Shown: positions 19,323 to 31,957 of the stretch, piece by piece
Layout of the letters: every line of letters starts with the position of its first letter
Numbering within the stretch: position 1 is the stretch's first letter
NCBI GenBank assembly: GCA_964036665.1
Contig: OZ038526.1
Span: 34,472,001-34,536,000 of the forward strand
Length of the DNA: 64,000 bases
Source of the DNA: Gordius sp. MW1
Lineage: Eukaryota; Nematomorpha; Gordioida; Gordea; Gordiidae
Direction: 5' to 3'
The notes under the pieces: model-generated
What the model was told of the DNA's origin: nothing
Database searches by the model: none
Seen by the model: the letters and a program-made list of their open reading frames with translations, nothing else
Position numbers and translations under genes: made by a program

Positions 19323-22300
19323 ATGATTTACCTATTTGTAGCTTTATTATTTCTGGGCGTTAAGACAGTCAGAATTCCAATTTCTTCATCTCTGCCGCCT
19401 AATGTAGTAAGTATTTTAAGATTCGTAAGATATTTCAAATTAAATATTATTTTTTACAATTATTTTTAGCCGTCTGCTGCTAACTTAAAATATGAGTACT
19501 TTATTAGTGACTATAATTAAAATGGAAATTACAAGTAATATTAGTTGTAATCTACAATGTAATGGTCTTAACATGCAAAATGTGCTATATTTATCATTTT
19601 ACTTTAGTATTATCAAAATTTTGTTTTTTAAATTTAAAAAAGTGATCGAAACAGAAAATGAAAATCGCAAAAATTAAGTAGATTTCTATAAACAAATTAT
19701 ATAATTGACTTAAAAATTTTATAGATCGATGGAGCGAAAAATGGAATTAGTTTGAAACCTCCTGTGAATTTCACTACACCCACAGTTGCTTCTTCAGGTT
19801 AAATACTTATTTCGCACATTTAGGTTTTATATTATTAAGTCAAGTCTGACTATTTCATATTGTAAATATTAAAAATAAGCGATTATTTATGTTCTTAATT
19901 ATTAGCGATGATAATTTTCAATTACTTGATTGAATAATATATCCAATTATTGACCGATATATGACTAGCGCGATGAAATGATGTAAAGGAATGAGTTTGA
20001 GACAATTATTTGTAAAATGAATGTTATTTTTTATGAAACTTTTGAAACCACACTGACTGGGTTGACCCAAGTCATGAATTCTAACAGACCATTTTTACAT
20101 TTAATTTTTAAGCTTGTAATTTTAAGCACTTTGATAACTATAAGTCTCTCCAAAAAAGTAGATACTGATTTAATTTTTTAATTTATAATCTTTGGAGTTG
20201 GCTTTTAGATAGATATTGATGCTAATTCAAAATTTAATCAGACATTGTCAAGTTGTTAAGCAAAACTAGCGGGGGCTATGCATTATATTAATTATGGGTA
20301 AAAGGAAGGTTGTTTTTTTTGCGGGGAGAGGCAGAAAATTTATGTTGTTTTATAAGGCTAAATAGCTATGTATGATGACGTTTTTTTGAATCCTATAACA
20401 TTTTTATTCCTGTAAAAAAGGTAGGGTTTTGTTTGGTCGTCGACCTTTGGTTTAATTTAAAATTTCGACTAAGCCTAGTGGTCGACCAAGAAAAATAGAC
20501 TAAAAAATCTATGGTCTGTTTATATTTAATAGACTAAAAGCAAAGGCCGACCAAACAAAACCCAGCCGTTTTTATAACACTAATCATTATTTGTTTTAGC
20601 AGTTGCGCCGAAAAGTTCAAGAAACACTAATATCGTAAAAGTTTGCGCAGATTTGAAAAAAGACAAGCCTTGCAGGTACGAGTGCTGTATTTTTTACACA
20701 AGTCTATTTGGCTTAACATATCTTAAAGTATTGACCTAGAGAATGAAGTAGCCGAATAAGCAATACGTCCCCTTAGAAACTTTTTTAAATTCAAAACACT
20801 TTAAAACTTTAATAAAGTTATGTTTTGACCCTCCCTTAAGTCACACACACCTTTTTGAACCCCTCGCCTCAAATCAAATCCTGGCTAAGCCCGTGTTCAC
20901 AGGAGGTTGGTAATTATTCGAATAAAAAGGAACCATAGGCAAACGGAAGCAATCATATGATTTTAGCGAGGGATAATGAAATAAAATTTAGAGCTATTAT
21001 TAACCATAATTTATTTTAAAAAATTGAAATATCCAAGCTTCAAAGCTAATTTTTAAAGTTAGTGGCTAAATGTCAATCGAACCTTTCTTTTTTTAAACGC
21101 GCTTGAAATGAAACTGAAACAATGTCGGGCAAAGCATAATTATCACACTAAAAAAATTTTCCACCAAATATAAAATCTCAACTTTTAAATTTAAAATTTG
21201 GTAAACGTTTTTTATTTATAAAAACCGGGCAGGACTCGGGCACGGGTCGAGTCAAAAATTAATAAGAATTATGATAAATTGAAAGGTCGCGCTCGAGCTT
21301 GACCAAAGAAAATCCATTTTACAAACCTCTAGGCATAGGCGTAGCCAGGGTGCTCCCCTTTGAATCTAGAAATTCTTTCAAGTTTTACAAAATTATGGCT
21401 AAAATTTCAAAAAATTTCCATTTTTACCCTCCCTAAATCATTATTGGCCCCCTCTAAATCCAACCCTGGTTAAGGCCATGGCTCTAAGACTCGCAAATTA
21501 TATTATTAAATTGGTCCCTTGTTCATTGAGGGGTTGCCTCGCACAATTAATCTCACAATTAGTTTTTAATCGGTGTCTTTGCTTTGTACCACTTAAACTT
21601 GGTGTTGGATGTTTTTGCACAAGATTTTAATCGCAAAAATTTAAATTTCATTGCACTTATTAAATCTGATGTGAACGTCATATATTTCTGAACCAATAAT
21701 AGATGCCAAAAATTTTCGACGGATTTCCTAGTAATAGTAATATCCTGTTTCACTACCACACCTAAATCACTCACGAAATTCTTAAAAAAGACCTACGAAA
21801 CCCTTTTCACAACCTTAACGAACGTCAGAGAAATGGCCAACATTAGAATTAGCATTAGATTTATGGCCAGCGTAAGTTTTCCTAGTAACCTACTATAGTA
21901 TTTATGTATCATATTTAGCTAACTACACGGTTCAACACAGGCGCGTAGCCAAGAATTTCTCAAGGGGGAAGAAAAATTCAAAAAATTTTTTGACACTTTT
22001 ATTTATAACGTAACAAAAGTAAACTTTGCGTACAATATATGCGAAACTTCAAGGCGCTATATAACCAGCTTTGGAAAAATCTCTTCTCTTCATTAATCAG
22101 AGCATTTACTATCGATTTTTTTTTTGTTAAAAATTTTTATTATAAAAAAGGACATGGACCTTCAAAAAAAAATTCAAATTTTGGTCAAGGGGGTAGAAAA
22201 TTCCCGTTTTCTGCCCCCTTGGCTACGCGCCTGGTTCAACAAAAAAAATTGACCAGCAAACTGTTTGCATGGTAAAGTTTTTCGCGGTTACAATAGATTT

Positions 22301-22745
22301 TACCGATTAATTTGCAAGTTATTTGACTTTTAAAAAACGGCAAAATGGCTGTTTTGGCAACTTTGGCAAAAATTATTTCAAAAACGTGAGGTATAGGGAA
22401 AAAACTAAAAATACATTGTGTTCACCGTGAAAAACTAAACAGTTTGCCGATTGATTATATACGGTCCATTATTTGTTGAACAGTATTATAGTTGCGAAAA
22501 AGGTTTTTGAAATGTTTCATAAAATTTTTGCAAGATGTTATAAAGCATCAAGTTATCATATTGCCTTTTGATTTAATTAGGCCTTAGAGGAGCCACTGGA
22601 CCCAGATTACATAGTAAACTGTAAGACGGGTAATAAGTTATTCCCCAATGACAAGACTCACTTTGAATTTCAAGCAACGGACCAAATTTGTACGCTCGAA
22701 AAATATAATTGGTGCAAAAACTTCAAAACGCAAGCTTGCAAGTAA
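19323..22745 (+). CDS. Tentative secreted cysteine-containing protein
   Basis: Exons that fit by phase are 19323-19406, 19725-19797 and 20600-20675, with a last segment from about 22587 to the stop at 22743-22745. The first exon reads MIYLFVALLFLGVKTV, a clear signal peptide. A Ser/Thr/Pro-rich linker follows (NFTTPTVASS), then VCADLKKDKPC. The last exon has VNCKTGNKLFPNDKTHFEF, TDQICTLEKYNWCKNF and QAC before the stop. The junction into the last exon does not keep phase with the obvious donor at 20675/20676; a weak donor about 30 bp further on would. A missing exon is equally possible. I do not recognise the family. The cysteines suggest an extracellular, disulfide-bonded protein. The final intron is filled by repeats. 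Confidence 0.45.
20395..20582. mobile_element. MITE, AGTGTTG family, third copy
   Basis: The right end CCCAGCCGTTTTTATAACACT matches the family. The interior has GGTCGTCGACCTTTGG and CTAAGCCTAGTGGTCGACC. The left end is eroded. Confidence 0.7.
20815..20896. mobile_element. Truncated CATGGGCGTAGCC-family MITE
   Basis: Only the right part is recognisable: TTTTGACCCTCCCTTAA, then CCTGGCTAAGCCCGTG. The left end is not seen. Confidence 0.5.
21225..21330. repeat. TAGAGCCC-family fragment
   Basis: CGGGCAGGACTCGGGCACGG near 21227 and CGCTCGAGCTTGACC, with AATCCATTTTACAAACCTCTA at the right, match the subterminal and terminal pattern of the family at 15417-16149, in eroded form. Confidence 0.5.
21334..21480. 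mobile_element. hAT-type MITE, CATGGGCGTAGCC family
   Basis: Ends CATAGGCGTAGCCAGGG and CCCTGGTTAAGGCCATG. The interior AAAATTATGGCTAAAATTTC is the common subtype. The flanks CCTCTAGG and GCTCTAAG agree at 6 of 8 positions. Confidence 0.75.
21938..22233. mobile_element. hAT-type MITE, CAGGCGCGTAGCCAAG family (exact TSD)
   Basis: Ends CAGGCGCGTAGCCAAG and CTTGGCTACGCGCCTG are exact inverses. The exact 8-bp duplication GTTCAACA lies at 21930-21937 and 22234-22241. The duplicated 8-mer is also the first 8 bp of the element that follows, so this MITE landed at that element's tip. The open frame at 22039-22275 is not a gene. Confidence 0.92.
22234..22481. mobile_element. Short copy of the GTTCAACA foldback family
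   Basis: Ends GTTCAACAAA and TTTGTTGAAC. Inverted subterminal AAACTGTTTG and GTTTTTCACGGT-type motifs pair left with right. The sequence around TTGCAAGTTAT and GTGTTCACCGTGAAAAACTA matches the arms of the large foldback element at 58978-61926. It is a non-autonomous relative. Confidence 0.8.
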
Positions 22746-24170
22746 ATTTTGCTTTAAATTTGACTTAGAAAATCGTCTTGTTTTTGATATATAATTCGGT
22801 TTAGTTTTTTAGTTTTAAAACTAAAAAAGAGATATCAATAAATTTATATTTTTTTCATATATGTTTCGTGATTTTGTGAAAAACTGAATTTATACAAGGT
22901 GTGATCGCTTGTTGTATTTGAATAAAATTGTGCTGGGAACATGTCAAAATGCAAAAAAATCCCAGATGGCGGATTTTTGCAGAGATGTCAGTACGGCTCG
23001 GAACACTAGCTATTTTACACGCCTTTCCAACAATGTAATTTTTGACAAAGATCAAAATCTGTTGAATGCTATTTTTACTCGATTCATTTAAGATTTAAAA
23101 TTTTCAATTTTATTTTATTTTTCGAAAGCTACCCAACGGAAATTCGGTCGCGCATTATTGTTAAAATAGTGATGCTCAGGGAATATGATCAACGCGAAAG
23201 TTATTAATGTTTTCCTTCTAATTTACACCTTCTGTTAATATTTATTAATGATTTTTTAATAAAGTTTTACCAAAGTAAAGACTATTTGGAATATGGAAAC
23301 CCATAATTTATTAGAATAACTACTTTTCAATTATAATTTCGATTTTATGGAAAAAGCTTCATAATATTGTTTATTTCTACATATTTTTAGGTATTTAATA
23401 GTTTATAAGCATTAAGACTGTATGTGATTTATAATCTCGAATTTAATACCCCAAATTTTGAAGGAAAAGGAAATTACGGACCTCAAGCTGTGATCTTTCA
23501 GAAATTAAATATTATTAGAGGCTTACTTTAAATGTTAAAAATGTAAAAAAAAACTAACTTAGGTAGAAGCTTTTTTAAAATTAGTGTAAACAAAGTTCCG
23601 ATTAGTGTGAAAGTCATTGTTCAAATTGATGGGTTTGGATTAATCGTAGGTAGAGGAGGGGAATGGAAAGCGATTTTTCGGGCTATTATAAGGGGAAAAA
23701 ATAAGAATAAAAAATGGTGAAGATGATGTCACAAAAAATTAAAATCAAATAATGTGATTATAAATACGTTGATAGATAAAAACAATAGAAATTACAAATC
23801 TGGTTATAGCGAGAAATTAACATAGCGACAGCGAAACGTATAAATGAAAAAGATTATATTGTATTTAAAATAAATATCTTAATCGGTTTATTTAATCCAA
23901 ATTTTAATAACCTAATCATCTCACTTTTTTGAACTTTAAAAATTAATATAATAAAGTTAAATGGTTGACAAATTTAGATGATGTTATTTATTGTAACTTG
24001 AATTATTCTCAAGTGTTTAACATTGAAAATCAATTTCATTAGGTATTATCTATAAAAAAAGTCCAATAGTTGTTTATCACACTAAGGTGGTCAGCTTCTT
24101 TAGATATTTGGATGAGGGGTAATGCTCGGCTACCCAGGCCTGACCACGATGTAATACATTTTAAATCGTT
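22746..24170. other. Gene-free AT-rich stretch
   Basis: No exon, repeat terminus or RNA gene was recognised. An open frame at 22909-23091 overlaps another on the opposite strand and has no family resemblance. Confidence 0.35.
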
Positions 24171-24177
24171 TAAAAGA

Positions 24178-24265
24178 AAGTGCAGAAAGCGGGATTCGAA
24201 CCCGCGAGCTATGGTAACATAAATTTCAAATGTAAGCACAAAAGCCGCGGTCTAAAAAAATGTCA
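24178..24265 (-). repeat. tRNA-like remnant (SINE or tRNA pseudogene)
   Basis: On the minus strand GCGGGTTCGAATCCCGC forms a perfect T-arm with a canonical polymerase III B box, followed by TTTCTGCA as a 3' acceptor strand. The matching 5' acceptor strand is absent and the A-box region is poor, so this is not a functional tRNA as read. Isolated GGGATTCGAACCC words at 14917 and 15306 may come from the same source. Confidence 0.4.
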
Positions 24266-24409
24266 AAGCGAGCTCAGCCTTGGATTAAAAATCTTTCTAG
24301 CACAAGTCGGGCTTGGGCAAAATGCAAGGGTTGATGAAAATCACTTTGCAAGCTTGCCAGCAATCAAGGATCCAATAAATTAGCGGAATAACACTAAAAT
24401 TTTTTGTTA

Positions 24410-24772
24410 GGGCTTGTCTTAATATCGAATTCAGATTCAAATCGCGCGAATTTATCTTTGTCTAAATATCCGATTCAATTTCATGGATCTAACTCGATTG
24501 TAGTTATTAATATTTTGTTTTTTGATAGTTAAAAACGTTTTTTTGTTTATTTTAACTCTTAAGACTATATCTAAACTTTGCTGATACCTAAAAATTTAAA
24601 AACATACAACATTTAGGCTTAGGAAAAATTTTGCAACTTTAATAATCGCTGTTATGTTTTACGTCTGAAAGATAAATCTGCCGTGAATTCGAAGTTAAGA
24701 CACGGCTATGTATAAGTATAACTTGTACGAATATTTTTGCTGCGCAGCAAAATCCGATATTAAGACAAGCCC
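24410..24772. mobile_element. PIF/Harbinger-like MITE
   Basis: Ends GGGCTTGTCTTAATATCG and CGATATTAAGACAAGCCC are exact inverses. It is flanked by the 3-bp duplication TTA (24407-24409 and 24773-24775), as PIF/Harbinger elements show. No transposase is present. Confidence 0.85.
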
Positions 24773-24775
24773 TTA

Positions 24776-25782
24776 ATTTTACAAGTCAAACTTGTAATAC
24801 CTCAATCGCAACTATCATAATAAAGACCCTTGAATATAATTCCTTTTTGAAAATTGTATGGCAAATTAGGGTAGCATCTGTTGTAAATTTTTAAATATTA
24901 TTAATTAGATGCTAACACAATAAATTTATTTGCCAAATGTGCACGGTTATTAAAAAAACTATATATGAAGAGCCTTATATCTTTAATTAATTTTTTTACA
25001 TTGTTGATTAAAATTGAATGAACGGGTCAATTTAAATAATTTATAAAAAAAAGTAAGTGCTATAACAGCTGGCTTCTTTACTTGATTTAACCTAAATTCA
25101 CTTGCAACAACTATGGACATGCGCTGAATATTTAAAAAACAAAATTGCCAAAATAAAGGGGGGGGGGGGTTTCAAAAATATTCGATAAATTATATTATTA
25201 AATATTTTTTTGATAATATATACATTAATGCCGTAGGGAAGATTGCTTAGAATAAGCATACTCAGTTTATGAAGAAAAGAGAGTTTAAAACAAATTATAA
25301 ATGAAACTTGCAAACGCTTTGTAAAATTATCATATACTTTTATTATGAATTATTTCTATTTTACTTATTTAATTATTATGCTCTTCTTTATTAGTATTAA
25401 CACTCACAATTTTCAAGGAATCTAAAGTAAGTCAAATAAGCATGTTACACGCTTTGAAAAATTTAATTATTCATATTTTTTTTTACTAAAATTTAGCTTG
25501 TATTAGCACCTTTAAAAGTTGAGATAGCTTCTTATAGAAATAATTTATAATTAAATTTTTTTCATTTTAAAACACGGAACTTTAAACGGAAATGGAGTTT
25601 AAAAATGATTAAATCTTTCAAAACTATATATTTACACATTAATGATATGAAAAAAGTCAATTCTTTTTACTCTCAAATTAGTACAAAATTAAAAAACGTC
25701 ATTTTTAAGTAATTTAAAAAATTCAAAAAAATTCAAAAATTTAAAAAGGTTGCTTTAGGCCCGCAAAATCTTATTTTTTGCA
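24776..25782. other. Gene-free AT-rich stretch
   Basis: Nothing supported. It includes a G run of about 12 at 25157, of the kind found in the local MITEs, but no matching termini. Confidence 0.35.
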
Positions 25783-25784
25783 TA

Positions 25785-26096
25785 CAGTCGAAACAACTTA
25801 ATCGCAAATCGGATTATCGCGAAAATCTTTTAATCGCGAAGTTCGCCATTTTGTTTTTTTTAAACAATAATATTAACAAAACATCGTTTATTGACAAATT
25901 ATCGGATATTCACAAACATTTTCGAGTCCTTAAATCAACCAGACAATTATATAAAATATCGTTTTATTGCGAAGCGTAAGCAATGAATATTTAATATAAT
26001 GTACATATACTTTTATTTCCATCGTTTAATCGCGAAATATCGGTAATCGCGATTTTTTTTCAGGCCCAAGGCTTTGCAATTAAACGGTTTTTACTG
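25785..26096. mobile_element. Tc1/mariner (pogo-like) MITE
   Basis: Left end CAGTCGAAACAACTTAATCG and right end TTAAACGGTTTTTACTG are imperfect inverses. TA flanks both sides (25783-25784 and 26097-26098). ATCGCGAA motifs repeat in both arms. There is no open frame. Confidence 0.8.
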
Positions 26097-26923
26097 TATT
26101 ATATGTGCTAATAATTAAACAAAAAAATTTTTGTGCCCAATATGTGCCTTAGTAAAGTACACATAAAGATTTAAATTTAAGAGTAAAATAATTATAAATG
26201 GCAAAATTATTTTAAAAAACGCGTGTGCCCCCGGTAAACCTATGGCCTCGGTCTACCCTCATGTCAATTCAAAAAAAAAAATTAATTGCCTATCTGGTAT
26301 TTATAATAAATGACGTGCTTTATCTCATTTTCTAAATTATCAATTATTTAAACCAGATAGCTCATTTTTAATGAACTCATTTCAGATAAAAATTAATTAT
26401 TCTTGTTGCAGACTTGCAGATTGAGAAATTTTGAAATACGACACGTTCTTGCCTTACGTCAATCGTGACTCTATTCCATTAATCTCAATAAGGACACACC
26501 ATAATAATTTTGAAATAAAATATATATGAGGAAGAAAACAATTTTGAAGCTGCTTTATATAATTAAAAAATGCATAATTTAGGTGAAAAATCAGAAAATT
26601 CCTTAATTTGATTTCGATCGATAGAAAGCCAACAGTTACATAAGCAAATACCCATACACAATTGCCAGATTATCCTTTATAATGATTTACCCTGACCCTG
26701 ACTTTTAATTAAACTAATTAAAACCAATAAATCTGCCACGGCTTTTACCACTATTATTATACGCCATAAAATAGCATTATTAAAATAACGACCCATCCTT
26801 TTTTTGTAAGATGTAACATTATTATTATTAAGGAGAGGGATGTAACTACTTAACGATTTTTTTGAGGGCCGCACTTTGTTTGAAGAAAGACACTAATTAC
26901 CCCGAGTTTGTCTCTTACAAAAT

Positions 26924-29900
26924 ATGAAACCTGGAGTGGGTTTAACGGAGATTCAAGTAGCTACAAGGGACCAGTCCATATGGCTGTGGAGTTTTACAAC
27001 GTTGAACATCGGTCTAGTTTCATTCTTGGCATTTGCTTCACTCATAGGGATCCTAGGCAATATATCGGTTAGTTGCTTATTTGTTGATTGATAATATGCC
27101 TAATTTAAGATGTTCTAATTCAGAAATACTTTTATAATCAGTGAAATTATGGTTGATGATCATTTTGCAATATTAAATAACATTTATTCCTCACTTTTTT
27201 AAATGAACAATAAAAATTTATATTCTTGTAATAAAAAATGTAGAGCTGCTATCAAAATTAGAACTAGTCCCCATATTGAAATCTTAAATTTGAACTAGTT
27301 GCTTTTTAAAATTTTGAACTTTAACTAGAATTTGTCTTTAGAACGAATTGAAAATACAGGTTTTTATGAGGAAGTTGTTTATTATAGATCTCTCTTTGTT
27401 AAATTTAATAGCAAATAGCTGATCCTATAATATAGTTAAATTAGTGTTTGGGGACAAACGTTTGTATAAATTGATAATAAAATTTTAAAGCCTAATTTTC
27501 ATTTACTCCGCTCTGATTTATTCTGTAATGTTTATATATCTATTTAATATAAAATCTGTTTTTAAATAGTTATAGTTATATTTTAGGATAATTTAAATCT
27601 TTGAAAAAATTTATAATGCTGATTAGAGCACATCAAGCACCGTTCGCTCCAACACTTAATAATAAAACAATCGGACCTGAGCCCGGTCCCAATTACACCC
27701 ATGCCAAATATTAATGTTTACATTAGATAATTGCTTCTCTTAATATGTTTTTGACGGTTCAATAGATATTTTATTGAGTTGTATACATATAACATTCATG
27801 GGCGTAGCCAGGAAAGGCAAGGCGTGCGGCTGCCCCCCTCTAAATCCAAGAAAATTAAAATTTAATATAGTTATAGATAAATATAAAAAAATGATCATTT
27901 TACCCCCCCCCCCTTCCCAAATCTTTGCCCCCCTCTAATTTAAACCTTGCCTACGCCCATGTTTATTTTATTGGTCACAACTACTAAACTATATTATATT
28001 CACAAACTCAATTGGCGAATCAGAAACGCAAGATAAAAAGTATTAATTGACGTTGCAGCCTTACTAAAGATGCAGCTATGTGCAGGTGCAAGGAAAGGCA
28101 CCCTTAATTTCAAGTATAATTTGAGTTGGCTCAAAATACAGAAAAAATCTTCTTTTTTAGCCATTTTTCACCTTCCCTCTAATTCATATCTTGACTACCC
28201 TCTTGTTACAAACCCAATTATAATATATGATATTTTTAACAAATGCCGACATTACAAAACAAATATTGCAAATAAATTAATGAGATAGAATGCTATCCTT
28301 TTGGCAGTCATATTTGTAAGTATTTTGTCACTGGCCTATTAAGTCCGGTAGTAATTAATAGGTATTTTTTGGCTTTGCCACTAGCATAACCTTTTAATCA
28401 ACATCTCCATCACATATTTTTACCATAATTTAAATTATTGGGGGCATTTGCTAGAAAAACCTTAACTTCTAGCCTGTATAATTAGTCAATTAAATAAAGG
28501 ATTATAGGCAGAAAATTTTAATTAAAAACGCATTTTAACAACGGTGGCGAAATTAATTTAGCCTTAAGATTACATAAGAACTCCTGCATTCTTTTTAATT
28601 TCCATTTTACTTTGTATGATTTAGAATATATATATATGTAATATAATCATTTATCATTTATATATAGCACCGGTATAGTATTTTAAGATTAGAGGTAATA
28701 CTAATCTTGACGTCCTACCTTAAATTGAGACTATTCTTAACACGTTATAAAACTATTGATTTTATTGTCCAACGAGTTTTAAAAGATTAATATTGTTTTT
28801 TATATATTGAATGAGTATTGTTGCTTGACAGATCATAGGTGCCATTTGCACTCACAAAGGATTATGGAGGCCATTGAATCTCTTCATCATCAATTTGTCA
28901 ATAGCTGATTTGGTGCTAGTTACTTTCATAAATGCCACATCTGTGACAGGTTTAGTTGATATTTTATATATATTTTAACTCCAAAAAAGTTTATTTCAAT
29001 AAAAAGATATTTATAAATAGTTACAGATTTTATGATTTTTAATATGTGTTTGTTAATAATGAGGGAGTAGTGTTTGACTAATGAGGTACTACATTTGAGC
29101 TCGTTAATTTGAGATACTTTACTTTTATTTTGACTGCTATTTTTAAATAGTTACAAGGTCAAAATTTTATATACAGAGTTTCATATTTAGTAGATTAGAC
29201 TCTAATGCATCGCAATTTTCATTTTTAAAGAATAAGCTTAAAATTTACCTAAATTAATATAAATGTAAATGGGCAAAAGTTAAAGTTTATATTTAAAAAT
29301 TTTGTTTGAAACTTTTATTAATTTTAGATTCATTAAGAATTGTTGGAAAACTTGATTTTAATAATATGCAGCAAAAGGGAGACACAATTTTTTTTGCCTA
29401 TTTTTAAGTCAAAAAACATTGTTAAATAAATTTTTCTTTTTTATTGCAACATTTTTTGGCTAAAATAACACCGAGATTATTGTCAAAAGGTAATTGCTAA
29501 ATCGATAGTTATAATATAATGTCTTTAATTTTTTTCATAATAAATTCTGGAGGAAATTGAAGTAATTACACATTTTAAATTATCCTTTTGATGATCTTTC
29601 ACTTATTTTATAGGTCTCACTAAGCGGTACTTTATCTTCCTGCAACATCACAGATTTTGCAACATTGTGGCAAACGTGTGCTTAACAGTTTGCGTGGTCG
29701 AATTATATACACACATGGTCATAGCCTTAACCAGGTCAATTTAAATTATTGAAAAATCTTTGAAGTTTTAATAAATCCAGCTTGATGAAAATATTTTATA
29801 AGCTATTTTATATGCTTCTATAATAAAATCTTAGATATTGTTCTATGAAGTATGGTTCAGTGTATGAGAGGATGTTTACCACAACTACTACAGTGCTGTG

Positions 29901-31957
29901 CTGCGTTACTATATGGTTATTAGCCTTTTTCCTCCAATTTCCACCTAACGTAAATGCATTTAAATCGGCTATTCTATTTTGCCATATGATTTTCCTTATA
30001 TATTGTATTAGCAATTTATTAACGTTAAGGCAAATTATACCAAAATAATTTGATACTAAAACTTGATTTCATATAGTACTAACACAAAACAATTATCTTC
30101 AAATTCTTAGTATGCCATAAAAATGTCCGAATTATAGGCATGATTTTAAGGGAATTAGTGACAGTATCGAGACCTGACAAAATTATCTAAATTACAGATT
30201 GTTGTTAATTAAAGATTTACATTATTAGGCTACTCATTATAGTAATTACAAACTTGTAAATACAATACTAGAAAATATACTTAAGTGTTAAATGAATTTA
30301 AATTTTTATAATTTGTATATAGAAAGTACTTAAAAACTTAGGATGAGTTATTTTTTCTAGGTTGGTTGGGGTCGCAACGTGTACGATAGGAAGGCTATGC
30401 TATGCATATGGGATCGTACGTATTCCATTGGATACACTCTCTATTTCGCACTAGTTTACGTCTTTACACCAATATCCATCATCTTCTATTGCTACATCCG
30501 ACTCTTCTTTTACATAAGAGAGATAGGTCGCAAAGTAGCTACACACAATGTCAATCGGGTGAATCCCAACCCCAATAATTCCCAAGGTATATTATAAATA
30601 ATACAACTTGTTTCAGCAATTTCTAGAGCCATTTCATACATATGATTATTATTAGAGCGTCGGCTGCAATATTAAAAAGAAGTTACTTTGATTGGCAAGC
30701 TTTATAGAATTTATGAGAGGTTCGGAATAATAAAGCATTGTCAACCTTTGCAAGTTTAGTTTAAAATTAAGTTTGTTAGTAGTACTTTGCAGAAATCTTA
30801 TCATTCATACTACGCATGATAATAAATTCATTTTTTAATTATTATTCTTCCTAAAATTGTTAACGCTACTCTTCTTAATTTGGTATGCAAAGTTTAAAAG
30901 CTCCTTTAGTTAATATAATACTAAGGATGCTATTATTTACATCTGTTAACTATTCCATAATTAAAAATAAATACATAAATTATAAAATTATTATTTTTAT
31001 TAATTCTATAATAAAATTGCGCAGATAAAACAAAAAGTAGTGTACATAATAAAAATCGATGCCATAAGGATCTTCTTGCTAATTTTAATTTATGTAAAAT
31101 CGCTGCACATGATTTATTATATAGTGACATTATATTTTTTAACTCTTATCCCTTAGATTTTTAGCCAACCATTCCCAATACAATTATTCAATTCTTCAAA
31201 ATATACTATTTATGTTTGCATTAGATGAAAGAGCAGAAGGAGATGGGAGTAGTGTTTTCGAGAAAAATAGTGATATATCCATTCAAAACCCACGACCGAA
31301 CGTATGGACCACAAAACCGGCTCCGGAAACCGCATTGCCTAGGGGTCCTTACAGTTTTAAAGAGAGTCGTAAATGGCAACGTGAAGTCAAGCTAGCCCGC
31401 ACACTATTTTCTCATTTTGCACTCATATTTTTCCTATGGGGCCAATATGCCATTTTAGTGATATCGGATCAAAAGGATCGTCTACCTAAGATAGTTCACG
31501 CTATAAGCATACAAATCGCTCATAGCATCGCCGTTTTCAACGTCTTCGTTTACCTGGCTAACAAAAACTTTCGCGACGGAATGATCAATTTCATGATAAA
31601 GCGTCCACTTAAAGTAATTTTATTTATTCTCCTCTCTCACTATTGCACAATGTTTTACCCGCGGCTTTAGAGGGTCTGGTAACACTCTATTAAGTACTGA
31701 TTAAAAGTTACATAACACATGAGTCGTTTAATATAAAAAAGTATAAAATAGCTTTTATATGCAAACTAGATAGGTTTTACTAAGATGATTGCAGAAGCTG
31801 TTTTAATTCCATTTTGAGTACTTTTTATGTAAAATCACTCAAACTTTAAACAAGGGATTATTTTATTTAATAATAGGTTTGCTTCCCAAATGCCGAATTT
31901 GTCAATACCTACCTTGCATCAGATAGTACTAGAACTAGATACTACACCAAATCTTGA
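26924..31957 (+). CDS. Orphan class A (rhodopsin-like) GPCR, complete
   Basis: Seven exons keep phase throughout: 26924-27067, 28832-28949, 29614-29734, 29835-29949, 30361-30586, 31225-31613 and 31877-31957. They total 398 codons including the TGA, so 397 residues. Landmarks in order: TM1 GILGN; TM2 NLFIINLSIADLV; TM3 Cys in RFCNIVANV; TM3 end ALTRYC; TM4 VTIWLLAFFLQFPP; extracellular Cys in AMLCIWDRT; TM5 TPISIIFYCYIRLF; a Lys/Arg-containing third loop; TM6 HFALIFFLWGQYA; TM7 NVFVYLANKNFRDG; and a short tail with a cysteine (KVCFPN). The usual D/ERY is TRY and NPxxY is NVFVY, so the activation motifs are unusual. The overall style recalls the melatonin-receptor/moody/Tre1 group. The ligand is unknown. 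It is presumably a plasma membrane receptor. Confidence 0.85.
27797..27961. mobile_element. hAT-type MITE, CATGGGCGTAGCC family
   Basis: Ends CATGGGCGTAGCCAGG and CTACGCCCATG. TGATCATTTTACCCCC lies in the interior. It is in the first intron of the GPCR gene. No clear target duplication. Confidence 0.8.

Noticed and set aside
19470-19520. Possible exon reading PSAANLKYEYF in the secreted-protein gene
   Set aside because: No donor in this segment keeps phase with the next exon, while joining 19406 directly to 19725 does.
24178-24265. A functional tRNA gene on the minus strand
   Set aside because: The T-arm is perfect, but the 5' acceptor strand and D-arm do not pair; kept only as a tRNA-like remnant.
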